Part shown: positions 47,488-60,066 of the stretch, one piece after another
Layout: each line of letters begins with the position of its first letter
Numbering within the stretch: position 1 is the stretch's first letter
NCBI GenBank assembly: GCA_030068075.1
Contig: CM057832.1
Location: 75,122,002 to 75,186,001 of the forward strand
Direction of reading: 5' to 3'
Source of the DNA: Paguma larvata
Taxonomy: Eukaryota > Chordata > Mammalia > Carnivora > Viverridae
DNA: 64,000 nt
Position numbers and translations under genes: made by a program
The notes under the pieces: model-generated
The model's input: the letters and a program-made list of their open reading frames with translations, nothing else
Database searches by the model: none
Told to the model about the DNA's origin: nothing

Positions 47488-47806
47488 GTGTGTGTTATAG
47501 GCTTAAATATGCCTTCCCTTCCTTTGCACGCCTCGCCCCAAATTCATGTGTTGAAATCCTAACCCCCTCTCCTCAGGAGAGGAGATTAGGGCACGGGCAC
47601 ACTCAGGAAAGATCATGTGAAGACACAGAGAGAAGGTGGCCATCTGCAAACCGAAGAGAGATGCCTCAGAGGAAACTAGACGTGCCAACACGTTCCTCTT
47701 GGACCACCAACCTCCAGAACTGTGAGGGAATTAATTCCTTTTTTTTAAGCCACCCAGTCTGTGCTACTTTGTCATGGCAGCCTTAGAAAACTGTTATAGT
47801 TTGTTG
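47488..47806 (+). mobile_element. MaLR-type LTR (MST/MLT1-like)
   Basis: CAAATTCATGTGTTGAAATCC ... GTGAAGACACAGAGAGAAGG ... CCTCCAGAACTGTGAGGGAA ... TAAGCCACCCAGTCTGTGC. An ancient solo LTR on the opposite strand to the one at 6144. Confidence 0.8.
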
Positions 47807-48550
47807 TCATATTTTGAAATTCCTTACTTACCTTTGAAATTTTGTAGATAAGGATTTGGGGAGCGGAGAGGTTGGTAAAAACGAAGAGGAGGAGGAGGAG
47901 AAGGAGAGATGATTGTCAGAAGAATTCATCTGCTGGGGGTGAGGATAGAGAGTCCTCATGCATGGTGGTAAGACTAGAGAATTGATTTATTGAGAGAGTA
48001 GAGGGTAGTGTGTTCTGGAAGTTGACATGAACGCTGCAGATGAAGACAAACATGGGCTGGGGCTTCCTGAGATGTGATGCTCACTGTTAAAGGGCTTCTA
48101 GGGATATCTTATGGGGTGGGGAGAGGAGAGAGGTACACTCTTTAGCTTTGTACCACTTTTCAGTATATATCCTACTCAAGAAATATTTATGGAGCCTTAT
48201 CGTATCGTATGCCCGGACACTAAGGCTAGACTTATTAGATAAGACCCATTTCTGTCTTCAAAAGTCTCCAGGACAAATAAGGAATTTACAATATGCTGAA
48301 AATCATTGCCCAGCAGTAATAACAATTATAATGATAACTTTGTAATATTATTACTATAGGCAACTTGTATTGAGCACTCATTATGTTTAAGGCATTGTGC
48401 TAAATACATACTATGTGCAATTTCACATATCTGAACCTGAATGTGATGGCTATGCCCATTATAAAAATTTGAAAATGCTGGTTATAAGTTAAGTAAATTG
48501 ATTAAGTCAGCTACCCAAGGGGGAGCTAGGAGTTAAACTAGATCAAATCG
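47807..48550 (+). other. Spacer with MIR
   Basis: A minus-strand MIR at about 48355-48545 (TTGAGCACTCATTATGTTTAAGG). (GGA)n at 47885-47905. Otherwise unique. Confidence 0.5.
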
Positions 48551-48860
48551 GTAACATGGAAGACCAGGCAATACTAGCCAACACACTTAGAATTACTAGA
48601 GCATGCCTGAAAACTATAAACCACTTATGGAAGAAATTGAAAATGAAACAAAGAAAAGGAAAATAATTCTGTGCTCATGGATTAGAAGAATAAATATTTT
48701 TAAAATGTCTATACTACCCAAAGCAATCTACACATTTAATACAATTCCTGTCAAAATACCACCAGCATTTGTCACAGAGCTAGAACAAACAATCCTAAAA
48801 TTTGTATGGGACCATAAAAGACCCTGAGTAGTCAAAGCAGTCTTGAAAAAGAAAAGTAAA

Positions 48861-49079
48861 GGGGTACCTGGGTGGCTCAGTTGGTTAAGCGGCCGACTTT
48901 GGCTCGGGTCATGATCTCGCGGTCTTTGGGTTGGAGCCCCATGTCGGGCTCTGTGCTGATGGCTCAGAGCCTGGAGCCTGCTTCGGATTCTGTGTCTCCC
49001 TCTCTCTCTGCCCTTCCCCTGCTCACATTCTGTCTCTACGTCTCTCAGACATAAATAAAAACATTAAAAAAAAATAAAA
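48861..49079 (+). mobile_element. Felid SINE nested in L1, 15-bp target duplication
   Basis: Head GGGGTACCTGGGTGGCTCAG. AAAAAGAAAAGTAAA at 48846-48860 and 49080-49094. Confidence 0.94.
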
Positions 49080-50083
49080 AAAAAGAAAAGTAAAACTGGA
49101 GGCATCACAACTTTGGACTTCAAGTTATATTAGAAAGCTGTAGTGATCAAGACAGTATGGTATTGGAACAAAAACAGACACATAGATCAATGAACAGAAG
49201 AGAAAAACCCAGAAACGGACCCACCACCATATGGCCAACTAATCTTTGACAAAGCAAGAAAGAATATCCAAGGGAAAAAAGTCTCTTTAATAAACGATGT
49301 TAAAAAAACTGGACGGCAACATGTGAAAGAATGAAACTGGACCACTTTCTTACATCGCAGCAAAAATAAATTCAACATGGATGAAAGACCTAAATGTGAG
49401 ATAGGAAACCATCAAAACCATAGAGGAGAACACAGGCAGCAACCTCCTTGACCTCAGCCCTAGCAACTTGTTATTAGATACATCTCCCGAGGCAATGGAA
49501 ACAGAAGCAAAATGAACTTTTGGAGCCTCATCAAGATAAAAAGCTTCTACAAAGCAAAGGAAACAATCAACAAAAGTAAAAGGTAGCCTATAGAATGGGA
49601 GACAATATTTGCAAATGACACATCATATAAAGGCTTAGTATCCAAAATCTATAAAGACCTTATCAAACTCAATACCGAAAAAACAAATAATCCAGTTAAG
49701 AAATGGGCAGAAGTTATGAATAGACATTTTTCCAAAGAAGACATCCAGATGGCTAACAGACACATGAAAAGATGCTCAACATCACTCATCATCAGGGAAA
49801 CACAAACCAAAACCATGGTAAGATAGCACCCCACACTTACAAGAATGGCTAAAGTTAACAACACAGGAAACAACAGATTTGGTGAGGATGTGGAGGAAGG
49901 GGAACCCTTTTGTGCTGTTGGCGGGAATGCAAACTGGTGCAACCACTCTGGAAAACAGTATGGAAGTTCCTCAAAAAAGTCAAAATACCCTATGACCCAG
50001 CAAGGCGCTACTAAATATTTACCCAAAGGATACAAAAATACTGATTTGAAGGCATACATGCACCCTTATGTTATAGCAGCATT

Positions 50084-50205
50084 ATATATATTATATTATA
50101 TGAATATATTATATTATTATATATTATATTATTATAATATATTATATGTATATTATATATATATTATATTATAATTACATTATATTATATTATTATTATA
50201 GCCAA
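50084..50205. repeat. AT-rich expansion inside the L1
   Basis: ATATT/ATAT units replace the few bases normally between the L1 motifs ending GCAGCATTA and starting AGCCAAATTGTG. Confidence 0.9.
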
Positions 50206-50431
50206 ATTGTGAAAGAGCCCAAATGTGCATTGACTAATGAATGGATAAAGAAGATGTGGTATGTATATACAATGGAGTATTACTCAGGCATCAAAAAGAA
50301 TGAAATCTTGCCATTTGTAATGATGTGGGTGGCGCTACAGTGTATTATACTAAGAGAAATAAGTCAGTCAGAGAAAGGCAAATACCATATGATTTCACTC
50401 ATTCGTGGAATTTAAGAAACAAAACAGATGA

Positions 50432-50636
50432 GGCACCTGGGTAGCTTAGTCAGTTAAGTGTCCGACTTCAGCTCAGGTCATGATCTCATGGTTCATGAGT
50501 TTGAGCCCCATATCAGGCTCTCTGCTGCCAGCATAGAGCTTGCTTTAAATCCTTTGTGACCCCCTCTCTCTGCCCTTCCCCTGTTCGAGTGCATGCTCTT
50601 GCTCTCTCAAAAATAAATAAACATTAGGAAAAAAAG
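50432..50636 (+). mobile_element. Felid SINE nested in L1, 11-bp target duplication
   Basis: Head GGCACCTGGGTAGCTTAGTC, tail CTCTCAAAAATAAATAAACA. AAAACAGATGA at 50421-50431 and 50637-50647. Confidence 0.93.
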
Positions 50637-50854
50637 AAAACAGATGAACATAGCAGGGAAAAAAAAAGACAAAACATTAAAGAGAATCTTAACTACAGAG
50701 AACAAACTGAAGGTTACTGGAGGGGAGAGACGGGTGGGGTGATGGGTTAAATAGGTGATGGGGATTAAGGAGCCCACGTGTGATGAGCACTGGGTGTTGT
50801 ATGTTGGTGATGAATCACTAAGTTCACCTGAAACAAAAAACAAACAAAAAAAGA

Positions 50855-51617
50855 ATTACCAAAGCTTGCATTCCTGAATAGACTGAAATGCAGATTTGAA
50901 AGGATGTAACTTAGGCCATCGGATAAGAAAATCCAAACTGGCTTCTGTGAAATATCACCTTCTATCTTCTGCATCTGTCCATGTCAAGGGAATCTTTCCT
51001 GCACAGTTAATGGCCAGTCATCAACTATGTGAGTCCATGGTAAAGCCACTCCCTTTTGATATCATCACAACATAAGTGCAAGAGGATGAGTGGGTTCTTT
51101 GAAGTCTGGCGTTGTGTATGCCAGTGAAATTTTCTGCCTCTACTGTGCTCTTTGTTTTGTTTTGTTTTGTTTTGTTTTGTTTTGCCTTCCTAGACGATTA
51201 GGTATTTTTTTGGTGAACACAGCAGCTAACTATTGAACAGCATCTAGTGACATTCTAGTTTATCAAATTATAATGAAAAGTAGAATCTATGAAAACTACA
51301 AAAACTTAATCAGCCCGACCATCACATTGTGTCTTGGGAGGTCTTGGAAGATGGATTATAATCAGAGAGTTGCTTGAATGCATGGAATTAGAACAGAGTT
51401 AAAGAAATCAATTATTTAATGGTGTCTAACATTCTGTTTCAACCCGGCTTCTCCAAAGGGATGGGCCTGCTAGGGGGAATGCAATACCAAAGTCTATAAA
51501 ACTCCAGACTGATTCCAAAGGATGCAACAGAATTTCAGGTGACTCTTAGATTAACCTTAAGAAACATGGACCATAATTTCTTGTGGAAATTTCTTGTGGA
51601 AAATATGGAAATATTTT
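50855..51617 (+). other. Spacer with (TTTTG)n
   Basis: (TTTTG)n microsatellite at 51151-51184. Otherwise unique. Confidence 0.6.
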
Positions 51618-51835
51618 CTCCTCTTCCCATCCCATCCCATCCCTTCCCTCTCTTCCCTCCCTTTCCCTTCCCCTCCCCTTTCCCTCCCCCCCCTTCCCCT
51701 TCCTTCCCTTCCTTTCCCTTCTCTTCCCTTCCCTCCCTTCCTGTCCCTCCCCTTCCCTCCCCTCCTCTCCCTTCCCCTCCCCTCCCCTCCTCTCCCCTCC
51801 CCTCCCCTCCCCTTCCTTTCCCTTCACTTCCCTGA
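51618..51835. repeat. 215-bp polypyrimidine tract (CCCTT/CCCCT variants)
   Basis: Almost pure C/T on the + strand from CTCCTCTTCCCATCCC onward. All overlapping open frames on both strands are low-complexity artefacts. Confidence 0.97.
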
Positions 51836-52189
51836 TTGCAAATATGGACCAAGAAACATCATTAATTTTACAAGTGAGGTACCAATTTTTCCAGAAATGT
51901 AGAATTAGAAAATGTGAGAGCTACAAAGAGATGAAGTAATGAGATCCAAAGAGACTGTGCTTTGCCCAAAGTTAATATAACTATTTTCAGAGGAGGGACT
52001 AGAACTCAGGCCTTCTAAGTCACCATCATTTATCTTAATAATGGCCGAATTTCTGTTAAGGCAAATAGTGGTCTCTTTTTGTATTAAAATATTTCTCTCT
52101 TTTTCTGGAAAATATTCAGAGGTTTCCATGATTAAGTTTTTTTTTTCAGTTGAATATTCTTTTATTTTGCTTCTGTCCAATATCAAACA
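51836..52189 (+). other. Spacer, no recognised feature
   Basis: Includes a weak MIR-like end near 51930-52020 (GAGATGAAGTAATGAGATCC ... GGACTAGAACTCAGGCC). Confidence 0.4.
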
Positions 52190-52258
52190 ATTTTTTTCAA
52201 TAATTTATTGTCAAATTGGTTTCTATACAACACCCAGTGCTCAATCCAACTCGTGACT
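52190..52258 (-). mobile_element. Very short L1 3' end
   Basis: Reversed L1 3'UTR terminus: ATTTATTGTCAAATTGGTTTC ... ACACCCAGTGCTC. A roughly 70-bp 5'-truncated insertion. Confidence 0.75.
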
Positions 52259-53574
52259 AAGTTTTTAACTTGGAAATATTTATAATAGCTATCATTAAGA
52301 TGAGTCAAATAAGATTTAATTATCTGTGTTTTTCCTTAATGATAATTCATGAGATAAGGGATTTCAGAATTCTAGTTGCAAAATGATATTGCAAATTAAT
52401 GATTTTTAACAATTCTCTTCACTTATTTGTATGTGTTTATGTGTGTACATGTGTTTGTAAAAGTGGAAAATAGTTATTTGCATACCAAGCTTGGGTAACC
52501 ATTGACGATATCAAGTGAAAAGATTCTCTAACACTTGGATTTCAGTGAATTGGTCAGATATTTCATTTATTGAGGATGATTTATGATTATTTCCTATTGC
52601 CATAAAAAATGTCTTAGATGTATGGCATACCTTGAGTTTCCCCAGAATGGGTTACAGGGAATGGTAGAAAATTCTCTAGGCTTTGGAGCCAGCTGGACTT
52701 AGGTTCGAACTGAGGCTTTACCACTGAATAGTTTGTGACCTTGGGCAACTTGTTGAACCTTTCCAAAGCTAGCGTATCATTTGAATATGGCAGGATAATC
52801 TGTTAATATACTGACTTGTGTTTCTTCTTGCTATTTTCCATCCCAAGAACATAGGTGAATGCACTTGCCTCAGAGCATTAATGGCTTACTGCAGAAGTTG
52901 CAAGGTCCCAATATGCCAATCCCTTCCTAAGATTTCTGGAAAATTGACGAGGGCTGGAACTTGGAGTTAATGAAGCAGAGGGAATCTACCCCAGGAAAGA
53001 AAAGAGGGATTCATTCCTAGAGATAGGAAAGATGGTGGTGTTTTTGGTAAGAGGTGTAGGGCTTGTGAAAGGGCTAGTTCATGGATATCAGGGGGAGTGA
53101 CTAGGAGCCATGGCCTGAGAAGTCACAGGGAGCAATACATGTCCATGCTAGTCATGGATCAAATGGAACCTCCTGCCTGTCAGTGAATCCCATGGGCTGG
53201 AACCATGGGCCTGATGGCATAAAGGTTAGAAACCGTCCCCTATTTTCCAAGTGCCCAGTAAGCTACCTTTGTTATTATATGTTTTGTAATTGCAAAATAT
53301 GACTAAGATTGACTCTTGTCATTTTAGAGAGAGGGGACTTGTAGTTAGGAAAATAAGGAAATGTGCCATTTCTTGTACCTGAGTGTTGTGGAGAGCACTA
53401 TCCCTGCAACCTAGTCTCTATCAAATAGGATTATTATTCCGAGAGAACATACCTAGAGCACTTAGGACAGTGTCTGGCACAAAACAGACATGCTGAGAAA
53501 TTATTAATAATTATTATTGAAGATATTTTTATTTCATCATCAAAACAACCTCCAACTCAAGATCGGTGGACCTA
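52259..53574 (+). other. Spacer with MIR copies
   Basis: A MIR in + orientation at about 52678-52800 (GGCTTTGGAGCCAGCTGGACTTAGG) and a second MIR end at 53388-53515 (GACAGTGTCTGGCACAAAACAG). Other parts unrecognised. Confidence 0.6.
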
Positions 53575-53765
53575 AAGCTACTTCTCTCTTTTTAAAAAAT
53601 GGACTTTATTTTTTTTTTAGAACAATTTTGGGTTCACAGAAAAATTGAACAAAAAGATATAGAGGTTTCCCATATACTCCTTGCCTCAACACATACATAG
53701 TCTCCCCGCCCCCCCCACCCCCACCCCCCCGCATCTGCTTCTCATTTCAAACAGAAGAGTAACAT
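53575..53765 (-). mobile_element. L1M 3'-end remnant
   Basis: AACAATTTTGGGTTCACAGA ... GAGGTTTCCCATATACTCC is the reversed 3' end of an old mammalian L1. Contains a C-run at 53706-53730. Confidence 0.65.
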
Positions 53766-53872
53766 GATAGTTCATGAGATTGATCCTGGAATACCAATAT
53801 TGGGGTCCTGGATTAGGGAAGACTAGGCAACAACAGTAGAAACCAAAATGTGGTGACTTAATGCAACATTTT

Positions 53873-54063
53873 AAAAACATTTATTTAATAAGAGAGCATG
53901 AACAGGGGAGGGGCAGAGAGACAGCAGAAGAGAGAATCCCAAGCAGGGTCCACACTGTTAACACAGAGCCTGACATGGGGCTTGATTTCACCAAACGTGA
54001 GATCATGACCTGAGCTGAAATCAAGAATTGGGTTCTTCACCTGCTGAGCCACCTAGGTGACCC
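53873..54063 (-). mobile_element. Carnivoran SINE
   Basis: GA-rich tail, GAGATCATGACCTGAGCTGA, reversed head TGCTGAGCCACCTAGGTGACC (diverged). Confidence 0.9.
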
Positions 54064-55239
54064 TTTCTTCCGAAATCTTTAATAAAAAGTTCTCCTTATT
54101 TAAGACAGGGCACACTTTTGACTAACTCTCCATATCTTGTACGAGGCGTCTTCAAAATATCATTAGATATATTCTCTTTTATTTTCCCACTTTTTTTTTT
54201 CACTTATGATGGCAAAATCTATCTGACGCAAGAAGCAAAATGTAATTAGAATAAGAGTAGGCTTTATTAAGCACTGCTGGTTTGGTAACAGCTACAAAAT
54301 TTGTCCATCGTAACTTTCGTTTCGCTGCTTGCACCCCACCCATTTTCCCCCTTACCATCCCTCTAAGCAACATCATGTGAAATCAAACATATCTTGCCCT
54401 CATTTCTCAATCGCCTACAACCAGCTAGCAGGCATATAAGCAGTGAGGTAAGAGCAGAAATTTACATAAGGAGCCTATTAATATACTATACAAATGAGGG
54501 GCCTGTGGAGAATGTTAATTCCTTTCTTACACTGAATGGTCATGATCACTGTAAATTTTCATCGCAGCAAGAGCTAAGATGGAGGGGGAAAACTTGGATA
54601 TATGTAAGAGATGGGAATTGACTACATTTTATGAAGAAAGTTAATTATCACCTACCTTTTCCACAAAGTAGAAGACCTTAAAGGGTGCTTTGACTTCAAA
54701 GCTTGGGTGCATAAGCTTGGCAATAATTTTTAAGAGTCATGTTGGATCATTTCTTGATGGGCAGTGAGTGTGAGTGGGGAATTGAAACATTTTAATAAAA
54801 TATTTCAATTTATCAAATTTTAAAAGGGAACCCATTTCTAGAGTACTATTATGAAAATTTATGATCTACTTTTTTTAAGCTGCTTAAGAACCATGGCTGA
54901 CAGAGAGTAGATAGACTGGACTAGATGTTATCTTTTGTGACCCTCTCTGTCCCCCGCCCCATAGTGGCTGCTCAATTACTTTATTGGCTGAGTCATTGAT
55001 TCATCGATTTAACTAAGATTTATTCCCTGTGCCAAGATTAGCAAGGTGGGTACTCACAGGTCCATGGAAAGACAGACATATTTGAAAACCTCACTACCTC
55101 AAGCTACAATTGAGCCATTTGCAAAATGCTTTTGGAGTCAAGTGAAGCAGGGACACCCTTCTTCAAGAAGAAAGGGAGGACTTCACAGAGAATGATAAGA
55201 ATTGTACCTGGAGAGGGAATGGCAGCCAGAAGAGATGCT
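54064..55239 (+). other. Spacer, no recognised feature
   Basis: AT-rich unique sequence. No exon found. Confidence 0.45.
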
Positions 55240-55565
55240 TGGGAAGTGACGAGTAGTTGGGTGGCTATTCCATGGGCACATCATGGAATAAGGTAGGAGG
55301 TGGTAGAAGGTGCACGTAGGTGTGACCCTGTGATTGAGTTCTAGCCAATGGTATGGACAGAGATGTGTTTCCCTTCTAGGGATGACCCATGAATCCTTCC
55401 ATGTGTTCTCCTCAATGTTCTTCTCCCCTCCCAGCAACTAGGCTGTGGGAACCCAAGGGCAATCTTGGGATTCATCTGTTAAACATGGAAGAACCACTGT
55501 CAGCCTGGTCCCTAGACTGTTACGTAAGCAAGAAACAAATGTCTATTTATTTTTCTTTCAAACAA
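55240..55565 (+). mobile_element. Probable ancient LTR (MLT1-like)
   Basis: GAGTTCTAGCCAATGGTATGG ... GACTGTTACGTAAGCAAGAA resembles an old MaLR-type LTR. Identification by resemblance only. Confidence 0.4.
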
Positions 55566-57749
55566 GAGAATGTTTGGGGAAATTGGTTAAAAGGCCTTTC
55601 ATGTAATTCTAAGGAGTTAAGTTTTACTTTCCAGGCGAGGAAAGTTAGGAACTGTTCTCGACATAGTCACTACTGGGTTAGTTAATTAATCGATCAAAAA
55701 TTATTAATTATCCACGGAGTGTAAACTGCTTGGCCTTAGAAGTAGGACACTGAATATGATGTAGACCCCGCCCATGAGCAACTTGCAGTTTGGGGAACGA
55801 TTACAACCAGCAGAGATGGCTCTAAGGGTTTCTTGGGAAGGGCTTTAATTGGTCATCCCGTCAACCCCTTCCAACTCCACTTCATGTCACCGCTAACACC
55901 ATTATGGTCTTTGATGCAGCCGATAGAAGTTTTCTCAATCTAGGTCAAGTGCATTTTTGGAAAATACTGCTATTTTATTGATCTACAATACAAAATGTTT
56001 TCCCTCTCCATACCTGCTCTATATAGGAACTCTGGAGCAGCCAACAGTGACAGGTTTTACTCTCCGGGTGCTCTACTAGGTGTGTACTGAAGGACACACA
56101 GAGCCAAATCAGTTATCATAGCCCAGGGGCGAGAGATAGAGCAAGCACATGCAGGGGATCTCCTGTGGGTGCTTCATGTGCATAGCTAGAAGAAACTTCC
56201 TGGAGGGGCTCAGCTTGCACTGAGTCCTGAGGAATGAGAAAACTGGGGAAGGGCGAGGGGAAGGGCATGTCCAGCAGAGGGCACACCGAGGAGCAGGAGC
56301 ATCAGTGTTTTGGACCAACCGCTGTGGTTGCTTTGTGGAGGAGAGATTGGAGGATGAGGGTGGGAAATGATTCGGTCACCTTGATAAGTGAGAGGTCTTG
56401 AAGAAAGTGTTTAGGCTCATTTGTCCAAGATCTATTCCCTGATAACTGTACACTAATGTAAGTGAGGCGTGCAGGGAGAGAAGGAACAAGGAAGGAAGCC
56501 CACTTTCATTGACTCAGCATAGCTGTCCCATAAATTCATTCTCTTGCTCTGAGAAATCTCATAAACCAATGGACATCATGGCCCCCGTCTAAACTGCCAA
56601 AGATTTCTTTGGTCATCGTCTACTTTTCAAGGTTGTTGGCATCTCTCTCATGGTCTGCGTGCCCTGGTCTGAGAAGCAAGTGTTGTATATTTGAGTCCGG
56701 GTGGTTTTCCTCAGACTAAGAGGACCTACTGGTTTAGTAAGGGACCAATTTCATTGTACCCTGGGGTCTTGTCTTGGGAATTCAGGAGAAGCTTCCTGAG
56801 CAAAACACATAAAGAACTGTAGGTGCCCATAATTTTAAACAATGAAAAACGGCCTTGCTGTGTTTCATTTTTAGAGGAAGTAATGAAAGCAGAGGGGGAA
56901 AGCCTGTAGCAGGGAAGTGGCATTTCAGCTGACCAGGTAGAGTTTCTCAAAATGCCCTGGACCATTGGTCCTCCTCACTGGGGTCATCGGTCCACACTCT
57001 TTAGAAGTGAGAGGAATCTCCTGATGCGTGCTCTGGCCATAGTGCCGTCTAAGCTTTCTTGAGCAAGACAAGACCAGACCAAGAGTTTACTGAAAGGAAT
57101 GAGAAAAGACTTAGTGAATTGTTCTTAACTTTATCATCACCTTTCCCAGCTGTGGTCATTTGCCCCCATCTGGTGCTGCCTTCCAGTGGCTTCTCTTTTC
57201 CTACCATTATCAACTGATTGACTGTCTTAAACGTTTGTGGGCCATGTGCTTGATTCTTGTGTCTCTGACTCCCGCCCCTGTCGAAAGCAATTCTTCTGTC
57301 ATGAGTAAGTTTTCAAGTTGTGTATCTCTGAGGAAGTATTTCATTGGAGTTTGGAGAATTAGCAGAAATCTCCGTCTGTCTCTGAGCAAGGGAGGATTCT
57401 ACTGTGTGGACCTCCCCTCACAGCTGCTTGCCTCCTTGGGAAGGCTACTTTGCCCCTCTTTTCTGGGAGGAAGGAAGTCAGAGAAATGAGCAATATCTTT
57501 GTCCCTCTCTTCTGACACAGAGAGCTCCCATGCCTTCTGATCTTATTTTTGGCCCCACTCACGTAGAGTTCCCTCCCCCGTGTCCAGCGAGATCAAGAGA
57601 CTCACCCCGAGCCTTCCAGCCCCACCAAGGGCTTGAACTCGAGGTCCCAAGGGCAGGATGGATTAGCGCTCAGGGCTCCCACGCTGACTCTATCAGAGCT
57701 TTCCTCCGCACATCTCCATTATGTGAACAGCTCTGTTAACCAAACCTAT
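55566..57749 (+). other. Spacer with L2 scrap
   Basis: A minus-strand L2 fragment at about 56185-56310 (ACTTCCTGGAGGGGCTCAGC ... GGGCATGTCCAGCAGAGGG). The remainder has short open frames without splice or codon support. Confidence 0.45.
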
Positions 57750-58480
57750 TATCTTTCCCCCTTGGTTTCAAGTTGAGAAAGGGAAAGCAACTTCTTTAAT
57801 GGCCCACAGATTGATGATTAACATTTTACATGTCCCTGCTGCTAAGTAAAAGAACTGCTTTGTGGACAGTGAAAATGCCTAGGAGAAAGAAGCGGGAGTC
57901 AGCTTGGTTTATTAAGTTGTGCTGCCTCATTAATCACAATCTTTTTTTATGGCCGTACTTAAAGGCCCATCCATTGTACTTCTCGGGAATGGGGTAGATC
58001 AAAAACAAGTGCTTTTAGTGCACCTTTGACATCTGGCGGAGCAGCCGGCTATCCGCGATATTGCTCTCAAGCAGTGTGGGGAGCAGCGTTTTCTGTGACC
58101 ATGCTGGCCCTTCTGATTTAAGCTACTGCAGAGGGCAATGAATTACCTTAAAGGAGCTCCACCGCCGAACTCCCAAGTTTTATGCCGGACCCCTGCCAGC
58201 TTCCCCACTTTATGAGTATGAACAATCAGACAATTGAACTGATTTGACTTTGCCACTCCCGGAGTTTCATTGCCGCGAACCCGGGGATGTAATGATGGCA
58301 ATGCCATGCTAAGTGCCGCTCTGCCTAGCAGCAGCGCCCGCTGCCCGTTCAAGTAGGGCACCCATTCTTGTTAGCTGAAAACTCTTCTGATTTGCAGCAA
58401 GGGGGAAAATAGATCCCACGCAATCAGATTAACTCAACTCTGAATGTTATTTTCATTTAACACTGTGGAACTAGGCGGTG
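57750..58480 (+). promoter_or_regulatory. Repeat-free block, candidate conserved non-coding element
   Basis: About 730 bp free of recognisable repeats in a repeat-rich neighbourhood. Contains homeodomain-type cores (CATTAATCACAAT, GATTAAC, TTAACATTT) and several CpGs. No long frame. A regulatory role is inferred from composition and position between TRPM6 and the expected RORB side. Confidence 0.3.
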
Positions 58481-58863
58481 TCCCAATTTTTTTTTTTTAA
58501 TGGTAAACTCATTAAAAGGCAGGGTTCTTTAGCAAGGAGTCTTACAGCACTGGTGCGGAAGGCACCTGCCAAGCCCTGATGCAGATTGTTGAGACACACA
58601 CACAAAGTGACTTACGTACATAACGCTATACACCTACCTACTCCACAGACTGGCTCAGGCTTAACTCCGTGTCGTCAGAAAAGGGCATCCAGTCCAGTCA
58701 TAATCTGAAAATGGGTAATTTGCAATGTTTAACATTCACGTCGGTGTGTACTCATTCTAGCCAAAACTGAAGAGAAGTGCTAAGGTTTAGATCTTGTACA
58801 CTTTCTCTGTCAGAGAACATAATTACTTTCAGGATTGATTACACGTAAAACAAATTTCCTCTA

Positions 58864-59090
58864 GGAGCACCTGGGTGGCTCAGTCAGTTGAACATCTGAC
58901 TTCGGTTCAGGTCATGATCTTGCAGTTTGGGAGTTCGGGCCCCACGTCCGGCTCTGTGCTGACAGCTTGGCGTCTGGAGCCTGCTTCGGATTCTGTCTCT
59001 GTCTCTCTCTGCCCCTCCCCTGCTCACACTGTCTGCCTGTCTCTCTCTCTCTCAAAAATAAATAAACATTAAAAAAATTAAAACAAAAAG
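58864..59090 (+). mobile_element. Felid SINE with 13-bp target duplication
   Basis: CAAATTTCCTCTA at 58851-58863 and 59091-59103 flanks a complete copy with TAAATAAACATTAAAAAAATT tail. Confidence 0.95.
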
Positions 59091-59103
59091 CAAATTTCCT
59101 CTA

Positions 59104-60066
59104 ATGTTTTTTGAAAATAATGTTACTGTATATGGAAGAACAACCCAATGCTTATTGTAAAAAAAATCCAAAAAACAAAACAATCTTAAACAGTGCAGCA
59201 AAAAATCCAAAAAGATTGTACAAGTAATCTACTCGCTTACCTCTAAGAGATCCCGATTATTAAAACTTTATCCAGACATCTCTGTAAATGTACACTGAAT
59301 GTTTCATTCATTCATTTTGCATCTGTGGTTAGAACAGTGTGGAAAATGTGATCCCGTATATTAAAATGAACACACATGACACACACATTTAAACATAAAA
59401 ACCGGAATATCAGTCCCCTGTGTTTAAGTGCTTGCTTGACACTGACCGCCAGGCTTGGACTCTAACAGCCATCTAAAACAATTTCATACCTAAACTCTTG
59501 ATTTGTCACCCCGCCCCCCAAAATCCTTTGGTCAGAAGCTGCAAAAACTGGGACCCAGATGTGCATTTAAGCTCCTTGCAGGTAAATCCTGGCGACTGGG
59601 CTAGCGGGAGAAGGAGGAGGAGGCATCCGCTGTCTCCACAGTGTCTGGGGAGAGGAGCGGTCAGCCACCATTTTGAGGCATGGGTGTTGCTCAGCTACTC
59701 TCTGCATTTATTTCCAAAGAAATTGTTTGCTCGTATATAGTTGTGCCTTTGGTATGTCCGTGCGAGGAGGGGAGTTCAGGAGCCTCATATGTCACCACCT
59801 TGGACCAGAACTTTAAGTGATTTTTTTTTTTTTTTTTGAGTCTTTTCTCCTTGGGAAGTCAAGGCAGAAGAGAGGCAAGACAGGCTGTTCCCCAGGGTCT
59901 AGGAGTCCTGGGCCAAGGGTCCTTCTACTGTCCTGAATCTCCTGACCTGCCAGCTAGTTAGCATTTTTAGATGCCTTCCATGGAAGTTTGATTTTGAACC
60001 ACAGCTAGTTATCAGTGATTACATTAGAGCTTGTTTTTTCTTTTTTTTTTTTTAAAGAACATTTTT
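59104..60066 (+). other. Spacer, no recognised feature
   Basis: A poly-T run at 59821-59837 and another at about 60040. 59500-59720 is GC-rich without a gene. Confidence 0.45.

Larger units (their letters stand above)
48551..50854 (+). mobile_element. 5'-truncated L1, ORF2 3' part and 3'UTR
   Basis: Continuous L1 order from the late RT domain (CCCAAAGCAATCTACACATT, GGACCATAAAAGACCC) through the C-terminal region (GCAAACTGGTGCAACCACTC) to the 3'UTR (GAGCACTGGGTGTTGTATG) and an A-rich tail. Multiple stops, so no working enzyme. Split by two SINEs and an AT expansion at 50084-50205. Confidence 0.9.

Noticed and set aside
48603..50415. Open frames with reverse-transcriptase-like peptides
   Set aside because: They belong to a truncated, stop-ridden L1 ORF2, not a host gene.
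51535..51939. Overlapping open frames of 93-118 codons on both strands
   Set aside because: They arise from a C/T-only tract and encode Ser/Pro/Leu or Gly/Glu/Arg low-complexity strings.
53706..53732. C-run as a functional quadruplex site
   Set aside because: Short and within an old L1 remnant; nothing beyond composition supports a function.
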